Part shown: in pieces, positions 45,525 to 54,180 of the stretch
Position numbering within the stretch: the first letter of the stretch is position 1
How the letters are laid out: each line of letters begins with the position of its first letter
Origin: Actinomyces wuliandei
GTDB taxonomy: Bacteria > Actinomycetota > Actinomycetes > Actinomycetales > Actinomycetaceae
Assembly (NCBI RefSeq): GCF_004010955.1
Contig: NZ_CP025227.1
Span: 2,356,001-2,420,000 of the forward strand
Direction of reading: 5' to 3'
Length of the DNA stretch: 64,000 nt
Made by a program: the position numbers and the translations under genes
The notes under the pieces: model-generated
Told to the model about the DNA's origin: nothing
Seen by the model: only the letters and a program-made list of their open reading frames with translations
Database searches by the model: none

Positions 45525-46079
45525 TCAGGCGCCGTAGACCTCTGGACGCAACGTACCAATTACGGAGAGATTACGGTAGTTCTCAGCGTAGTCCAGCCCG
45601 TAACCGACGACGAACTCGGTGGGGATGTCGAAACCGACGTACTTGACCCCCACCTCGACCTTAGCCGCCCCAGGTTTGCGCAGAACGCTGGCGATTTCGA
45701 CCGAGCTTGCCCCTCGCGATGAGAGGTTGCCCACAAGCCACGACAGGGTCAGGCCCGAGTCGATGATGTCCTCGACGATGAGGACGTCGCGACCGGTGAT
45801 GTCGGAGTCCAGGTCCTTGAGGATGCGGACCACCCCGGAGGAACGGGTCCCGGACCCGTAGGAGGACACCGCCATCCAGTCCATAGGCACCGAGCGGTGC
45901 AGCCGGCGGGACAGGTCAGCCATGGCGTAGACAGCACCTTTAAGGACACCGACGAGCAGCAGGTCGCGCCCCTCGTAGTCCGCGTCGATCTGGGCAGCCA
46001 TCTCGTCAAGGCGGTGGCCGATCTGTTCCTCGGTGAGCAGGACCTGCTGGAGCTTGCCCCCCATGTCCGTGACGTCCAT
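45525..46079 (-). CDS. hpt: Hypoxanthine phosphoribosyltransferase
   Basis: A 184-aa purine salvage enzyme. It has the PRPP-binding loop VLIVEDIIDSGLTLSWLVG, the N-terminal LLVGVLKGAVYAMADLSRRL and the C-terminal FVVGYGLDYAENYRNL typical of Hpt. Start ATG 46079 has AGGAAGG at eight bases; ATG 46085 and 46097 are in frame but badly spaced. In the usual actinobacterial order, tilS precedes hpt and ftsH follows; tilS is absent here and ftsH is displaced by about 3.6 kb. Confidence 0.95.
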   Translation of the reverse strand: MDVTDMGGKLQQVLLTEEQIGHRLDEMAAQIDADYEGRDLLLVGVLKGAVYAMADLSRRLHRSVPMDWMAVSSYGSGTRSSGVVRILKDLDSDITGRDVLIVEDIIDSGLTLSWLVGNLSSRGASSVEIASVLRKPGAAKVEVGVKYVGFDIPTEFVVGYGLDYAENYRNLSVIGTLRPEVYGA

Positions 46080-46235
46080 TGGCATCGCCTTCCTCATGGC
46101 AGGTAGCCGGTCAGGGCAGGTACCGGCCTGTGTCGCGCCAAGCCTGCCACAGGCCGCAGCAGCAGTGCCCCACGGCACACGCGGCCGCAGCCTTGCTGGC
46201 ACGCGCTACCGCGACGTCGCGGTGCCAGCCTGCAG

Positions 46236-47633
46236 TCAGCCCTGGCAGCCGCACGCGGCCAGAGGCACCATGAGCCGCTCGTCGAGCGCACTCCTGGCGG
46301 CCGTCAGCCCTCCCTCGGCAAACCCGTCCACCACGACCGCGAAGGCCAGGAGCCGACCGTCGGCGGTGGTCACCACCCCCGACAGCGAGACCGTCTGGTC
46401 CAGGGAGCCGGTCTTGGCCCGTACCGTCCCCGCCGCAGCTGTGTCAAGGAAGCGGTCGTCCAGGGTCCCGTCCAGGGCGCCCACAGGCAGGGCTGCCAGG
46501 AGGGTGCGCCCGACCTCCCCGCCCTGGTCACCGGCTGCCCGGTCGACAACCTGTGCCAGCAGGCGGGCAGGAACCTTGTTCCCCTTGGCCAGGCCGGAGG
46601 AGTCCAGGAGGGTCACCCCAGCGGTGTCAAAACCGTCCTGACCCAGCTGGGCCAGGACCGCCCGGGCGGCGCCCTCAAAGTCGGCGCTCTCTCCCGCTGC
46701 GGCCGCGACCAGGTGCCCCTCGACCTCGGTCATGGAGTTGTCAGAGGTGCGCAGGGACAGGGCGAGGATGTCCGCCAGCGGCGCCGAGCTGACCGAGGCC
46801 ACGGCCGTGGCGGAGTCTGCAGCCGCGGCCCGGGTGATGCTGCCCTGGACGCTGACCCCGGCCTCTCTCAGGTGGTCCGCGAAAGTCTGGGCGGCGTGAA
46901 GAGCCGGGTCAGAGGGGTAGCCCCCCTGGCCGTGGTAGGCGGACACGTCCACCATGATCGGCTGCACCCCCGACACCCACGCCTCGTTGCCCGCCTCCCA
47001 CGCCTCGTTCCAGGCTGGCCCGCTGAAGAGGGTGTCGTCCAGGTGCAGCGAGACGCTGGTGACCCCCTGGCCCCTGAGGGCCTCGGCCGCCTGGCGGGCC
47101 AGGTCTCCCAGGCCCGCCCGGCCCGCCGTCGCCGTGGGGTCCCCCTCGTCAGCGGCGAGCAGGACGTCCCCCCCACCCACAAGGGTCAGGGTCTGCCCCT
47201 CAAGGACCGTCGAGGTCTCCCAGGTGTGCTCCGGCCCCAGGAGGGACAGGGCGGCCCACGCGGTGAGCAGCTTGTTGGAGGAGGCAGGCGTCAGGGCCGT
47301 ACCAGCGCGGTGGTCGAGGACCTCCTCACCGGTGGCGACGTCGATGACGGAGGCGCTGACACTGGCCTCCTCCAGCGCCTCGTCCTCCTCAAGGGCCTGG
47401 ACCAGGGAGTCCAGGGCGGCTTCCTGCGGGACAGGGGCGTCCTCAGGCAGGGGGGAGGGCTGGGACACCGTGGCCTGTGGCGAGGCCACCCGGGGAAAGG
47501 GCTGAGGGGTGATGTCCTCGGCGGCAGCGGTGACAGGACCAGGCACCAGGTCGAGGGCGTCGGCCAGCCCGTAGTACCCACTGGCAACAAGGAGAGTCGC
47601 CGCCGTCAGAGCAGCGATCTGGGCCTTGCGCAT
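46236..47633 (-). CDS. dacB: D-alanyl-D-alanine carboxypeptidase (PBP4 type)
   Basis: A 465-aa periplasmic-side peptidoglycan enzyme of the PBP4/S13 family. A signal anchor lies at about 5-28. The penicillin-binding motifs are SxxK in PASSNKLLTAWAALSLLG, SxN in LRTSDNSMTEVEGHL and KTG in VRAKTGSLDQ. The long region between the first two motifs is normal for this family. Start ATG 47633 is preceded by GGAGA; ATG 47648 is an alternative. The protein ends with an unusual ACGCQG. It lies next to ppa, divergent, as in many actinobacteria. Confidence 0.93.
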   Translation of the reverse strand: MRKAQIAALTAATLLVASGYYGLADALDLVPGPVTAAAEDITPQPFPRVASPQATVSQPSPLPEDAPVPQEAALDSLVQALEEDEALEEASVSASVIDVATGEEVLDHRAGTALTPASSNKLLTAWAALSLLGPEHTWETSTVLEGQTLTLVGGGDVLLAADEGDPTATAGRAGLGDLARQAAEALRGQGVTSVSLHLDDTLFSGPAWNEAWEAGNEAWVSGVQPIMVDVSAYHGQGGYPSDPALHAAQTFADHLREAGVSVQGSITRAAAADSATAVASVSSAPLADILALSLRTSDNSMTEVEGHLVAAAAGESADFEGAARAVLAQLGQDGFDTAGVTLLDSSGLAKGNKVPARLLAQVVDRAAGDQGGEVGRTLLAALPVGALDGTLDDRFLDTAAAGTVRAKTGSLDQTVSLSGVVTTADGRLLAFAVVVDGFAEGGLTAARSALDERLMVPLAACGCQG

Positions 47634-47997
47634 GTGTTCTCCGTTCATCCTCAGGCGCCGTCGAGCCACAGCCGGAGCCGCACCCGTCCCGGCCAGACGG
47701 GCAGTACACGTGCCAGCGGCTCGGCGAGGGCCGGTCCCACGACCGGGCACCAGCCAGGCTACCGGACATGACAAGCGGCAGAGCAGCCAGGGACCGGGAA
47801 CGAGGGCTGAGGCGACCCGCCAGCGACCACTGAGGACGGCCGGGGACAACCAAGGACAGAGGGCTGTGGCTGCTGTCGCCGGGAGCCGTCGTGGGCCACA
47901 CTAGTGCCGTTGAGACCCCACCAACCGGGACGGGACAGACCCCGACGTCGTGCCCTAGGGCACCTCTCGGGCTGGAAGCAACGCAAAGGAGGCCCCC
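47634..47997. promoter_or_regulatory. Divergent dacB / ppa promoter region
   Basis: A 364-bp interval between divergent starts. No gene supported. It must contain both promoters; I could not identify convincing boxes. AAAGGAGG just before 47998 is the ppa ribosome site. Confidence 0.5.
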
Positions 47998-48498
47998 GTG
48001 GAGTTCGACGTCACCATCGAGATCCCCAAGGGAAACCGTAACAAGTACGAGATCGACCACGAGACCGGCCGGATCAGGCTGGACCGGATGCTCTTCACCT
48101 CGACGCGCTACCCCGACGACTACGGCTTCATTGACGACACCCTCGGAGAGGACGGCGACCCCCTGGACGCCCTGGTGCTCCTGGAGGAGCCCACCTTCCC
48201 CGGCTGCGTCATCCGCTGCCGGGCGCTGGGAATGTTCCGCATGCGTGACGAGAAGGGCGGGGACGACAAGGTCCTGTGCGTCCCCAGTGCGGACCAGCGA
48301 GCCTCCTGGCGCACGGACATCGAGGACGTCAGCGAGTTCCACCGCCTGGAGATCCAGCACTTCTTCGAGGTCTACAAGGACCTGGAGCCAGGCAAGTCGG
48401 TGGAGGGAGCCCACTGGGTCGGACGCGAGGAGGCGGAGGAGGAGATCCGCGTCTCCTACCAGCGCGAGGCCGAGCGAGTCGCGCGCGAGGGCCGCTGA
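47998..48498 (+). CDS. ppa: Inorganic pyrophosphatase
   Basis: A 166-aa soluble family I pyrophosphatase that hydrolyses PPi. It has the signature [14 protein letters not shown] with metal-binding aspartates, [13 protein letters not shown], and [10 protein letters not shown] at the N-terminus. The start is GTG 47998 after AAAGGAGG. Length is normal. It marks the right end of the conserved backbone. Confidence 0.97.
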   Translation: MEFDVTIEIPKGNRNKYEIDHETGRIRLDRMLFTSTRYPDDYGFIDDTLGEDGDPLDALVLLEEPTFPGCVIRCRALGMFRMRDEKGGDDKVLCVPSADQRASWRTDIEDVSEFHRLEIQHFFEVYKDLEPGKSVEGAHWVGREEAEEEIRVSYQREAERVAREGR

Positions 48499-48548
48499 CG
48501 GGGCTGGGCCTCACCGCGACAGCCAGGTAGCGAGCCAGGCAATCCAGA

Positions 48549-48604
48549 CAACGAAAACGTCAGGGGACAACACTCCACCGCGTTGTCCTCTGACGTTTTC
48601 GTTG
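48549..48604. terminator. Long bidirectional terminator between ppa and the NlpC gene
   Basis: 48549-48571 pairs with 48582-48604 (23 positions, one G-T wobble-type difference) around a ten-base loop. The outer part AACGAAAA/TTTTCGTT gives an A tract on one side and a T tract on the other, so it can end transcripts from both convergent genes. Confidence 0.88.
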
Positions 48605-48668
48605 CGCTTGTTGCGCAAGCCTGCCGCGCGGGCTTGTCACGCGGGCTGGCGACGGGTCGAGCACGGCG

Positions 48669-50249
48669 TCAGGGCCGGACAGCGTAGGGCATGGCCCCGG
48701 AGTAGCGCATCGCCGTGATCCGCACCGTGTACCCGAAGGTCGGCGCCTCGATCATCATGCCGTCACCGAGGTAGATAGCGACGTGGTAGATGCCCGACTG
48801 GGTCCCGTTGGAGGACCAGAACACCAGGTCCCCCGGCTGGGCGCCGGACAGGGGCACCTGTGCCCCCTGACCGTACTGGACCCGTGAGGAGTGGGTGAGG
48901 TACACGCCAGCCTCACGGTAGGACATCATGGTCAGCCCCGAGCAGTCCAGGCCGGAGCGCGACTCCCCGCCCCACACGTAGGGAGTCCCGATGTAGCTCC
49001 TGGCAGCAGCGATCGCGGTGGCCGCACCCGAGCCTGACGACGTCGCGGGCGCAGCGGGCTCCTCCTGGGCGGGCGCGGGCTCCTCCTGAGCGGGCGCAGG
49101 CTCCTCAGCCGGCTCCTCCTGAGCGGGCGCAGGCTCCTCCTGGGCGGGCGCAGGCTCCTCAGCCGGCTCCTCCTGAGCGGGCGCAGGCTCCTCAGCCGGC
49201 TCCTCCTGAGCGGGCGCAGGCTCCTCAGCCGGCTCCTCCTGAGCGGGCGCAGGCTCCTCAGCCGGCTCCTCCTGAGCGGGCGCAGGCTCCTCAGCCGGCT
49301 CCTCCTGAGCGGCCTCACCCTCCTCGGTCGCCGCCTCGTCCTCAGGCTGCGGCTCCGCAGGCTCCTGGGTCGAGGACTCAGACGGCTCAGAGGCCTCGGC
49401 AGCCGCCTGGTCCTCCTCGGCACCCTCACCCTCCTCAGAGGGCTGGGCCTCCTCCTGGGTCACGCCAAGAGCCTCCCTGGCCGCCTCCTCCTCACTCTGC
49501 CTGCGCTGCTCCTCCAGCTGGTCCTGGTACTGCGTCTCCAGCTCGACGGTGGTGCTGCGCTGGGTGGCCAGCTGCTCAATAAGGACAGCACGCTGGTCCT
49601 GGGCCTGCGTGACGGCGGTCTGGGCGGCCGTGGCGGCAGCGTCGGCCGTCGTCTTGGCATCCTGCGCGTTCTGGGCCGCGGTCTCCTTGGTGGTGAGCCT
49701 GCTGTCAGCAAGGTCCTGCTTGGACTCAGCCTCGGCCTGGTTCGCCTCAACCTCCTGGACCTTGGCGTCGGTGCTCTCCCCGACGCGAGTCAGCGCCGCA
49801 CCGGCGTCAGCAAGGTCAGACAGCGACTCACTGGTCAGGTAGGGCGTCAGGGCCGTCAGGGCGCTGCCGCCCTCCTGGTAGGTCTGCACGACGACGGCCC
49901 CGAGCTCGGAGCGCGCCTCCTCGGTCTCCTGCGCAGCGGCCTCGGCGTCCTCCTGCGCCTGCTGGGCCTGCGAGGTGGCCGTAGCCAGCTCGTCCATCGC
50001 CACGAGGTAGTCCTCGTTGGCGACCTGGGCACTGACCTGGGCCGCGTCCAGGTTGGCGCTCAGCTCGACGAGCGCCTCCTCCAGGTCCTCAATCGATGCT
50101 GACGTCGTCGTCTCAGCGGCCCTGGCGTCATCAATGTCGTCCTGGTCGACAGGGTCGGCGTACGAGGCTGGCGTCAGGGTGCACGCCAGCGCCAAGGCGG
50201 CACCAGCCGCCAGGCCGCGCCCCCATCGGTTCTGGTACTTGAGGCTCAC
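48669..50249 (-). CDS. Secreted NlpC/P60 endopeptidase with coiled coil (RipA-like)
   Basis: A 526-aa peptidoglycan hydrolase. The GTG start at 50249 follows GGAGA. A signal peptide ends at PASYAD (about residue 31). Residues 35-265 are a long Ala/Gln/Glu-rich coiled coil, followed by an acidic Pro/Glu repeat region (about 310-400). The C-terminal NlpC/P60 domain has YIGTPYVWGGESRSGLDCSG with the catalytic Cys and IYHVAIYLGDGMMIEAP with the His. In mycobacterial RipA and corynebacterial homologs such coiled coils inhibit the enzyme until activated by division proteins. The repeat region could span the wall. Confidence 0.9.
   Translation of the reverse strand: MSLKYQNRWGRGLAAGAALALACTLTPASYADPVDQDDIDDARAAETTTSASIEDLEEALVELSANLDAAQVSAQVANEDYLVAMDELATATSQAQQAQEDAEAAAQETEEARSELGAVVVQTYQEGGSALTALTPYLTSESLSDLADAGAALTRVGESTDAKVQEVEANQAEAESKQDLADSRLTTKETAAQNAQDAKTTADAAATAAQTAVTQAQDQRAVLIEQLATQRSTTVELETQYQDQLEEQRRQSEEEAAREALGVTQEEAQPSEEGEGAEEDQAAAEASEPSESSTQEPAEPQPEDEAATEEGEAAQEEPAEEPAPAQEEPAEEPAPAQEEPAEEPAPAQEEPAEEPAPAQEEPAEEPAPAQEEPAPAQEEPAEEPAPAQEEPAPAQEEPAAPATSSGSGAATAIAAARSYIGTPYVWGGESRSGLDCSGLTMMSYREAGVYLTHSSRVQYGQGAQVPLSGAQPGDLVFWSSNGTQSGIYHVAIYLGDGMMIEAPTFGYTVRITAMRYSGAMPYAVRP
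49060..49312 (-). repeat. 33-bp tandem repeats in the NlpC/P60 gene
   Basis: About eight units of the 11-codon motif AQEEPAEEPAP, several shortened to AQEEPAP, in tandem and almost identical at DNA level. Slippage should make the copy number variable. Confidence 0.9.
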
Positions 50250-50410
50250 GAAGGTCTCCGTCGTCAGACAGTTGTCACGGGCCAGCGGGGCGCTGGCCCG
50301 CCCGCACTGCGGGTCGCTGCGGGTCTTGGTATCGCCACACTAGTCGCTCGCGTTCATTCTGGAAACACTAACCACATCATTCACACCGACAACTCACACC
50401 TCTGTCATTT

Positions 50411-50442
50411 CAGGCGATCCGCGTCATGACGCGGATCGCCTG
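50411..50442. repeat. Perfect 32-bp palindrome
   Basis: The 16-base arm CAGGCGATCCGCGTCA is followed directly by its exact reverse complement, with no spacer. The first ten bases of the arm occur again at 50455-50464. A zero-loop palindrome with an extra half-site looks more like a DNA-binding site or a cruciform-prone element than a terminator. It lies about 160-190 bp before the NlpC start. Confidence 0.8.
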
Positions 50443-50692
50443 CACCGAGACCGACAGGCGATCCTTGTGACATCTCTCACAGCAGGTGCGGGGATGGGGC
50501 GACACGGCTAGCGGGAAAGGGGTGTCCACCCCTTCTGGTCCACCGCCCAGCACTGCGCACCTACCACCGCAGGCGCCGCTCTCACTGAGTTACTCCGGGT
50601 TACTCCGGGCTGCCCCGGGCTGCCCCGGGCACGGCCCGCCCCACCACCTCAGGCTCGCGCCGCATCCCACGGGCCGGTAGAGTCCGCGCCAT

Positions 50693-50830
50693 GTCCTGCA
50701 CCCAGCACCAGACCGGGACCCGGCTCCAGGCAGGGGACGGCTCCCGTCGAATGCGTAGCTGACGCGTACGCCACCCCGTACGCGTCACCCCGTCCCCTGC
50801 CCACCCTGGTGACAGCAGAGGACGCAGGAC
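50693..50830 (+). ncRNA. Possible structured leader RNA of metY-metX
   Basis: Four nested helices can form: 50693-50699 with 50824-50830 (7 bp), 50706-50711 with 50806-50811 (6 bp), 50729-50740 with 50790-50801 (12 bp) and 50760-50770 with 50777-50787 (11 bp, six-base loop). All are perfect. The structure would end about 170 bases before the metY start on the same strand. I see no SAM-I or SAM-IV riboswitch core. It may be a new leader element, an upstream terminator, or chance pairing in GC-rich DNA. Confidence 0.4.
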
Positions 50831-51000
50831 ACCTTCCCGCACCACGCACCGCCAGCGTCAGGAGCCGGCGAGGCGGCCGCCCGGTCTGAGACGGTCGGGG
50901 GATGACGGCCTGAGGACGATCGAGGTCCACAGGCCGCAGGTGCGTAAGGCCAGGTCGTTCCCGCGCCCCCTCGGTCACCACCGCACCAAGGAACACCCTC

Positions 51001-52407
51001 ATGCCAGAACCGACACTCCCGCCCACCCAGACCAGCCCCGCCGCAGACGGCCTCTCCGCCTCCACACCCCCAGGCCCCAGCAGCCCGGAAGGCTGGCGGT
51101 TCGAGACCAAGCAGGTCCAGGCGGGACACGACCCCAAGTCGGACAGCACCCGCTCCCGAGCCATCCCCATCTACCAGACCACCTCCTACGTCTTCGACTC
51201 CGCCGAGCAGGCCGCCGCGCGCTTCGCGCTGACCGACCTGGGCCCTATCTACACCCGGCTGAACAACCCGACCAACGAGATCGTCGAGAACCGCATCGCC
51301 GCCCTGGAGGGGGGCGCAGGAGCGCTGCTGACCGCCTCCGGGCAGGCAGCCCAGACCCTGACCTTCCTGACCCTGGGGGGCGCGGGCAGCAATATCGTGG
51401 CCTCCCCCTCCCTGTACGGGGGCACCACCAACCTGCTGGCCCACTCCCTGCCCCGGCTCGGCATCGAGACACGCTTCGTGGACAATCCAGCCGATCCTGA
51501 GGCCTGGTCCGCCCGGGCCGACGAGCGCACCATCGCCTTCTTCGGGGAGACGATCCCCAACCCCCGCGGTGACATCCTCGACATCGAACCGGTGGCCGCA
51601 GCAGCCCACGCCCAGGGCATCCCCCTGGTCGTGGACAACACGGTGGCCTCACCGTTCCTGACCCGCCCCATCGAGTGGGGCGCCGACATCGTCGTGGCCT
51701 CTGCCACCAAGTTCCTGGGCGGGCACGGCTCCTCCGTCGCTGGGGTCATCGTGGACTCCGGGAGGTTCGACTTCGCTGCCGCGCCGCAGCGCTTCCCCGG
51801 GTTCAACACCCCCGACGAGTCCTACCACGGCCTGGTCTACGCCCGGGACCTAGGCGTGGGCAGCCCCCTGGGAGCCAACCTGGCCTTCGTCCTCAAGGCC
51901 CGCACCCAGGGGCAGCGCGACCTGGGCTTCCCCCTGGCCCCGCACTCGGCCTTCCTCATCGCCCAGGGCATCGAGACCCTCTCCCTGCGCATGGAGCGCC
52001 ACGTGGACAACGCCCTGGCTGTGGCCACCTGGCTGGAGGCTCGTGACGACGTCGCCGACGTGCGCTACTCGGGCCTGGCCTCCAGCCCCTACTACCCGCT
52101 GCACCGCAAGTACTGCCCGCGGGGCGCGGGAGCGGTCCTGGCCTTCGACCTGCCGGGGGGCCGGGAGGCCGGGGCCGCCTTCATCGACGCCCTGCGGCTG
52201 TTCTCCAACCTGGCCAACATCGGTGACGTGCGCTCCCTGGCGGTCCACCCGGCCACCACCACCCACTCCCAGCTCGACGACGCGGGACTGGCGGCCTCAG
52301 GCATCACCGCCGGGACGGTGCGCCTGAGCGTCGGTATCGAGCACATCGACGACATCCTGGCGGACCTGGAGCGCGGCCTGGCTGCCGTCTCAGGGGGCCA
52401 GTCGTGA
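51001..52407 (+). CDS. metY: O-acetylhomoserine sulfhydrylase
   Basis: A 468-aa PLP enzyme that makes homocysteine from O-acetylhomoserine and sulfide. It has the Cys/Met metabolism family pattern: TRLNNPTNEIVENRIAALEG, the substrate loop SLYGGTTNL, VVDNTVASPFLTRPIEWGAD, the PLP lysine in VVASATKFLGGHGSS, and SVGIEHIDDILADL at the end. ATG 51001 has AAGGA upstream. A short N-terminal Pro/Ser-rich extension precedes the catalytic fold. It overlaps metX by four bases, so the two steps are made together. Confidence 0.95.
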   Translation: MPEPTLPPTQTSPAADGLSASTPPGPSSPEGWRFETKQVQAGHDPKSDSTRSRAIPIYQTTSYVFDSAEQAAARFALTDLGPIYTRLNNPTNEIVENRIAALEGGAGALLTASGQAAQTLTFLTLGGAGSNIVASPSLYGGTTNLLAHSLPRLGIETRFVDNPADPEAWSARADERTIAFFGETIPNPRGDILDIEPVAAAAHAQGIPLVVDNTVASPFLTRPIEWGADIVVASATKFLGGHGSSVAGVIVDSGRFDFAAAPQRFPGFNTPDESYHGLVYARDLGVGSPLGANLAFVLKARTQGQRDLGFPLAPHSAFLIAQGIETLSLRMERHVDNALAVATWLEARDDVADVRYSGLASSPYYPLHRKYCPRGAGAVLAFDLPGGREAGAAFIDALRLFSNLANIGDVRSLAVHPATTTHSQLDDAGLAASGITAGTVRLSVGIEHIDDILADLERGLAAVSGGQS

Positions 52408-53657
52408 GCCTCCCGGACACGTACGGCCCGGGCACGGACCGGGCGCCCCGCCCCTCCCCCACGCTCATCAGCGACGCCGAGGAGGCTCCCGCCTACGGCG
52501 TGGGCACGGCCGCCTCCAAGCTGGTGGACCGCGAGGCGGGCTCCCCCACCGGGGCGTGGCGGCCCGGCAACGACCCGGGACGCCGTCGCTTCCTGGAGAT
52601 CGGGGACCTGCCGCTGGAGTCCGGTGAGGTCCTGCCTGACACCACGCTGGCCTTCGAGACCTGGGGGCACCTGTCCGAGCGGCGTGACAACGCCGTCCTG
52701 GTGCTGCACGCCCTGACCGGGGACTCCCACGTCACCGGTGAGGCCGGACCCGGGCACCCGACCCCGGGGTGGTGGCCCGGCGTCGTCGGCCCCGGCAGGG
52801 CTGTCGACACGCAGAGGTACTTCGTCGTGGCCGCCAACATCCTGGGCGGGTGCCAGGGCTCGACAGGGCCGTCCTCCACCGCGCCAGACGGCCGCCCGTG
52901 GGGGTCACGCTTCCCCTGGCTGACCACCCGCGACGCCGTGGAGGCCGAGGCCCGCCTGGCTGACGCGCTGGGGATCGAGGCCTTCCACCTGGTGATCGGC
53001 GCCTCCCTGGGAGGGCACCGGGCCCTCGAGTGGGCCGTGAGCCACCCGCACCGGGTACGCAACCTGGCACTGGTGGCCACCGGGGCCTCCACCACCGCCG
53101 ACCAGCTGGCCTGGTGCCACCTCCAGGAGCTGGCGATCGTAGGCGACCCCTACTTCCTTGACGGCGACTACTACTCCCACCCGGTGGGGCCCGTGCGGGG
53201 CCTGGCGCTGGCCCGGGCACTGGCCCACACCACCTACCGCTCGGCCGCCGAGCTGGACCAGCGCTTCGGCCGGGCGCACCAGGGGGAGGAGGACCCCGCA
53301 GTGGGCGGACGCTACCAGGTGGAGTCCTACTTGGACTACCACGCGGGCAAGCTGTTGGCCCGGTTCGACGCCAACACCTATCTTATTGTCACCCACTCCA
53401 TGATGGTCCACGACGTCGGGACCGGGCGCGGGGGGATCGAGGCCGCCCTGGGGCGGGTCACCGCCCGCACCCTGGTCGTCGACGTCGACTCCGACCGCCT
53501 GTTCCTGCCCGCCCAGGCCCAGGAGCTGGCTGACGGCGTACCGGACGCCAGGAGGAGGACGGTGTCCTCGCTGCACGGGCACGACGGGTTCCTCATCGAG
53601 ACCGACCAGATGGAGGCGATCCTGCGGGAGTTCCTGGAGGAGGCTGAGGGAGCCTGA
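52404..53657 (+). CDS. metX: Homoserine O-acetyltransferase
   Basis: A 417-aa alpha/beta-hydrolase-fold acyltransferase that supplies O-acetylhomoserine to MetY. Key parts: NAVLVLHALTGDSHVTGEAG, the conserved ANILGGCQGSTGPSS, the nucleophile elbow in VIGASLGGHRALEWAVS, the acid in DVDSDRLFLPAQAQELADG and the histidine in HGHDGFLIETDQM. The elbow reads GASLGG rather than the more common GGSMGG. About 50 residues of N-terminal extension make it longer than usual. The start is GTG 52404, overlapping the metY stop. Confidence 0.95.
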   Translation: MSLPDTYGPGTDRAPRPSPTLISDAEEAPAYGVGTAASKLVDREAGSPTGAWRPGNDPGRRRFLEIGDLPLESGEVLPDTTLAFETWGHLSERRDNAVLVLHALTGDSHVTGEAGPGHPTPGWWPGVVGPGRAVDTQRYFVVAANILGGCQGSTGPSSTAPDGRPWGSRFPWLTTRDAVEAEARLADALGIEAFHLVIGASLGGHRALEWAVSHPHRVRNLALVATGASTTADQLAWCHLQELAIVGDPYFLDGDYYSHPVGPVRGLALARALAHTTYRSAAELDQRFGRAHQGEEDPAVGGRYQVESYLDYHAGKLLARFDANTYLIVTHSMMVHDVGTGRGGIEAALGRVTARTLVVDVDSDRLFLPAQAQELADGVPDARRRTVSSLHGHDGFLIETDQMEAILREFLEEAEGA

Positions 53658-53734
53658 CAGCAGGGGCTGCGCGCCGTGGCAGGCCCACGCCCCTCCCCGG
53701 CCACCCCGTGAGAAAGATGTTGTCCCAGGAGGCG

Positions 53735-53763
53735 TTGACATAGTTGTCACGACCCAATAACGT
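53735..53763 (+). promoter_or_regulatory. Sigma-70-type promoter
   Basis: TTGACA at 53735-53740, 17 bases, then TAACGT at 53758-53763. The -35 box is consensus and the spacing ideal. It lies 36 bases ahead of the ATG at 53800 and should drive the operon 53800-58847. It is the clearest promoter in the window. Confidence 0.75.
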
Positions 53764-53799
53764 GGTGGTGACACTGTTGACCCAGCGGGACCTGGAGCG

Positions 53800-54093
53800 A
53801 TGACATTGGCGGAGAACAGGCAGAAGACAGCGATCGGAAAGGTGCTGGGACGTACCAGGACCGCGCGCCTCACGCTGGACCTGGAGGACGGCTCCACCAA
53901 GGCTGCCACGCTCAGCCAGGACCTGTCGGACTCGTGGACGTCTCCCCGGGCCACCGACTACGAGACGATCCTCTTCGAGCTCATCAACACCATGCGCTCT
54001 GCCTGGTCCAACCTGGAGCTCACGCTGGAGGAGGCCTTTGACGGCCAGCCCGACGAGGTTGAGGAGGACGATCCCAGGGCTAAGTGGGACTAG
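53800..54093 (+). CDS. Small acidic protein, unknown function
   Basis: A 97-aa protein with no family I recognise. The first 35 residues are basic and beta-like (KVLGRTRTARLTLDLEDGS). The centre is helical (DYETILFELINTMRSAWSNL) and the last 20 residues are very acidic (DGQPDEVEEDDPRAKWD). There is no signal peptide. It is directly behind a strong promoter and 87 bases ahead of a larger helical protein. Size and an internal helix with a Trp recall WXG100-system accessory proteins, but the WxG motif itself is absent, so this is only a suggestion. Confidence 0.7.
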   Translation: MTLAENRQKTAIGKVLGRTRTARLTLDLEDGSTKAATLSQDLSDSWTSPRATDYETILFELINTMRSAWSNLELTLEEAFDGQPDEVEEDDPRAKWD

Positions 54094-54180
54094 GAAGTTG
54101 GACTAGCAGGCACCGCAGCCCTGCCCGGCACGCACCAGCAGAAGCCCGGACAGCGGCACCACGACGAGTAGAGGACAGCA

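Larger units (their letters stand above)
50250..51000. other. Long intergenic region between the NlpC gene and metY
   Basis: 751 bp with no gene I can support. It holds the leader of the leftward NlpC gene, including a 9-bp stem hairpin at 50280-50300 (GGGCCAGCG arms); a perfect 32-bp palindrome at 50411-50442; a single copy of its half-site at 50455-50464; and the nested-stem region at 50693-50830 ahead of metY. The latter elements are listed separately. Confidence 0.6.

Noticed and set aside
45525..46202. A longer Hpt starting at 46202
   Set aside because: The extra N-terminus is non-conserved; AGGAAGG is correctly spaced only for ATG 46079.
3215..48498. Mobile-element genes that would explain the cargo
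   Set aside because: No transposase, integrase, recombinase or tRNA-end duplication was recognisable anywhere in the window.
50250..51000. Known riboswitches: cyclic-di-AMP type ahead of the NlpC gene, or SAM type ahead of metY
   Set aside because: The expected conserved cores were not seen on either strand, only inverted repeats.
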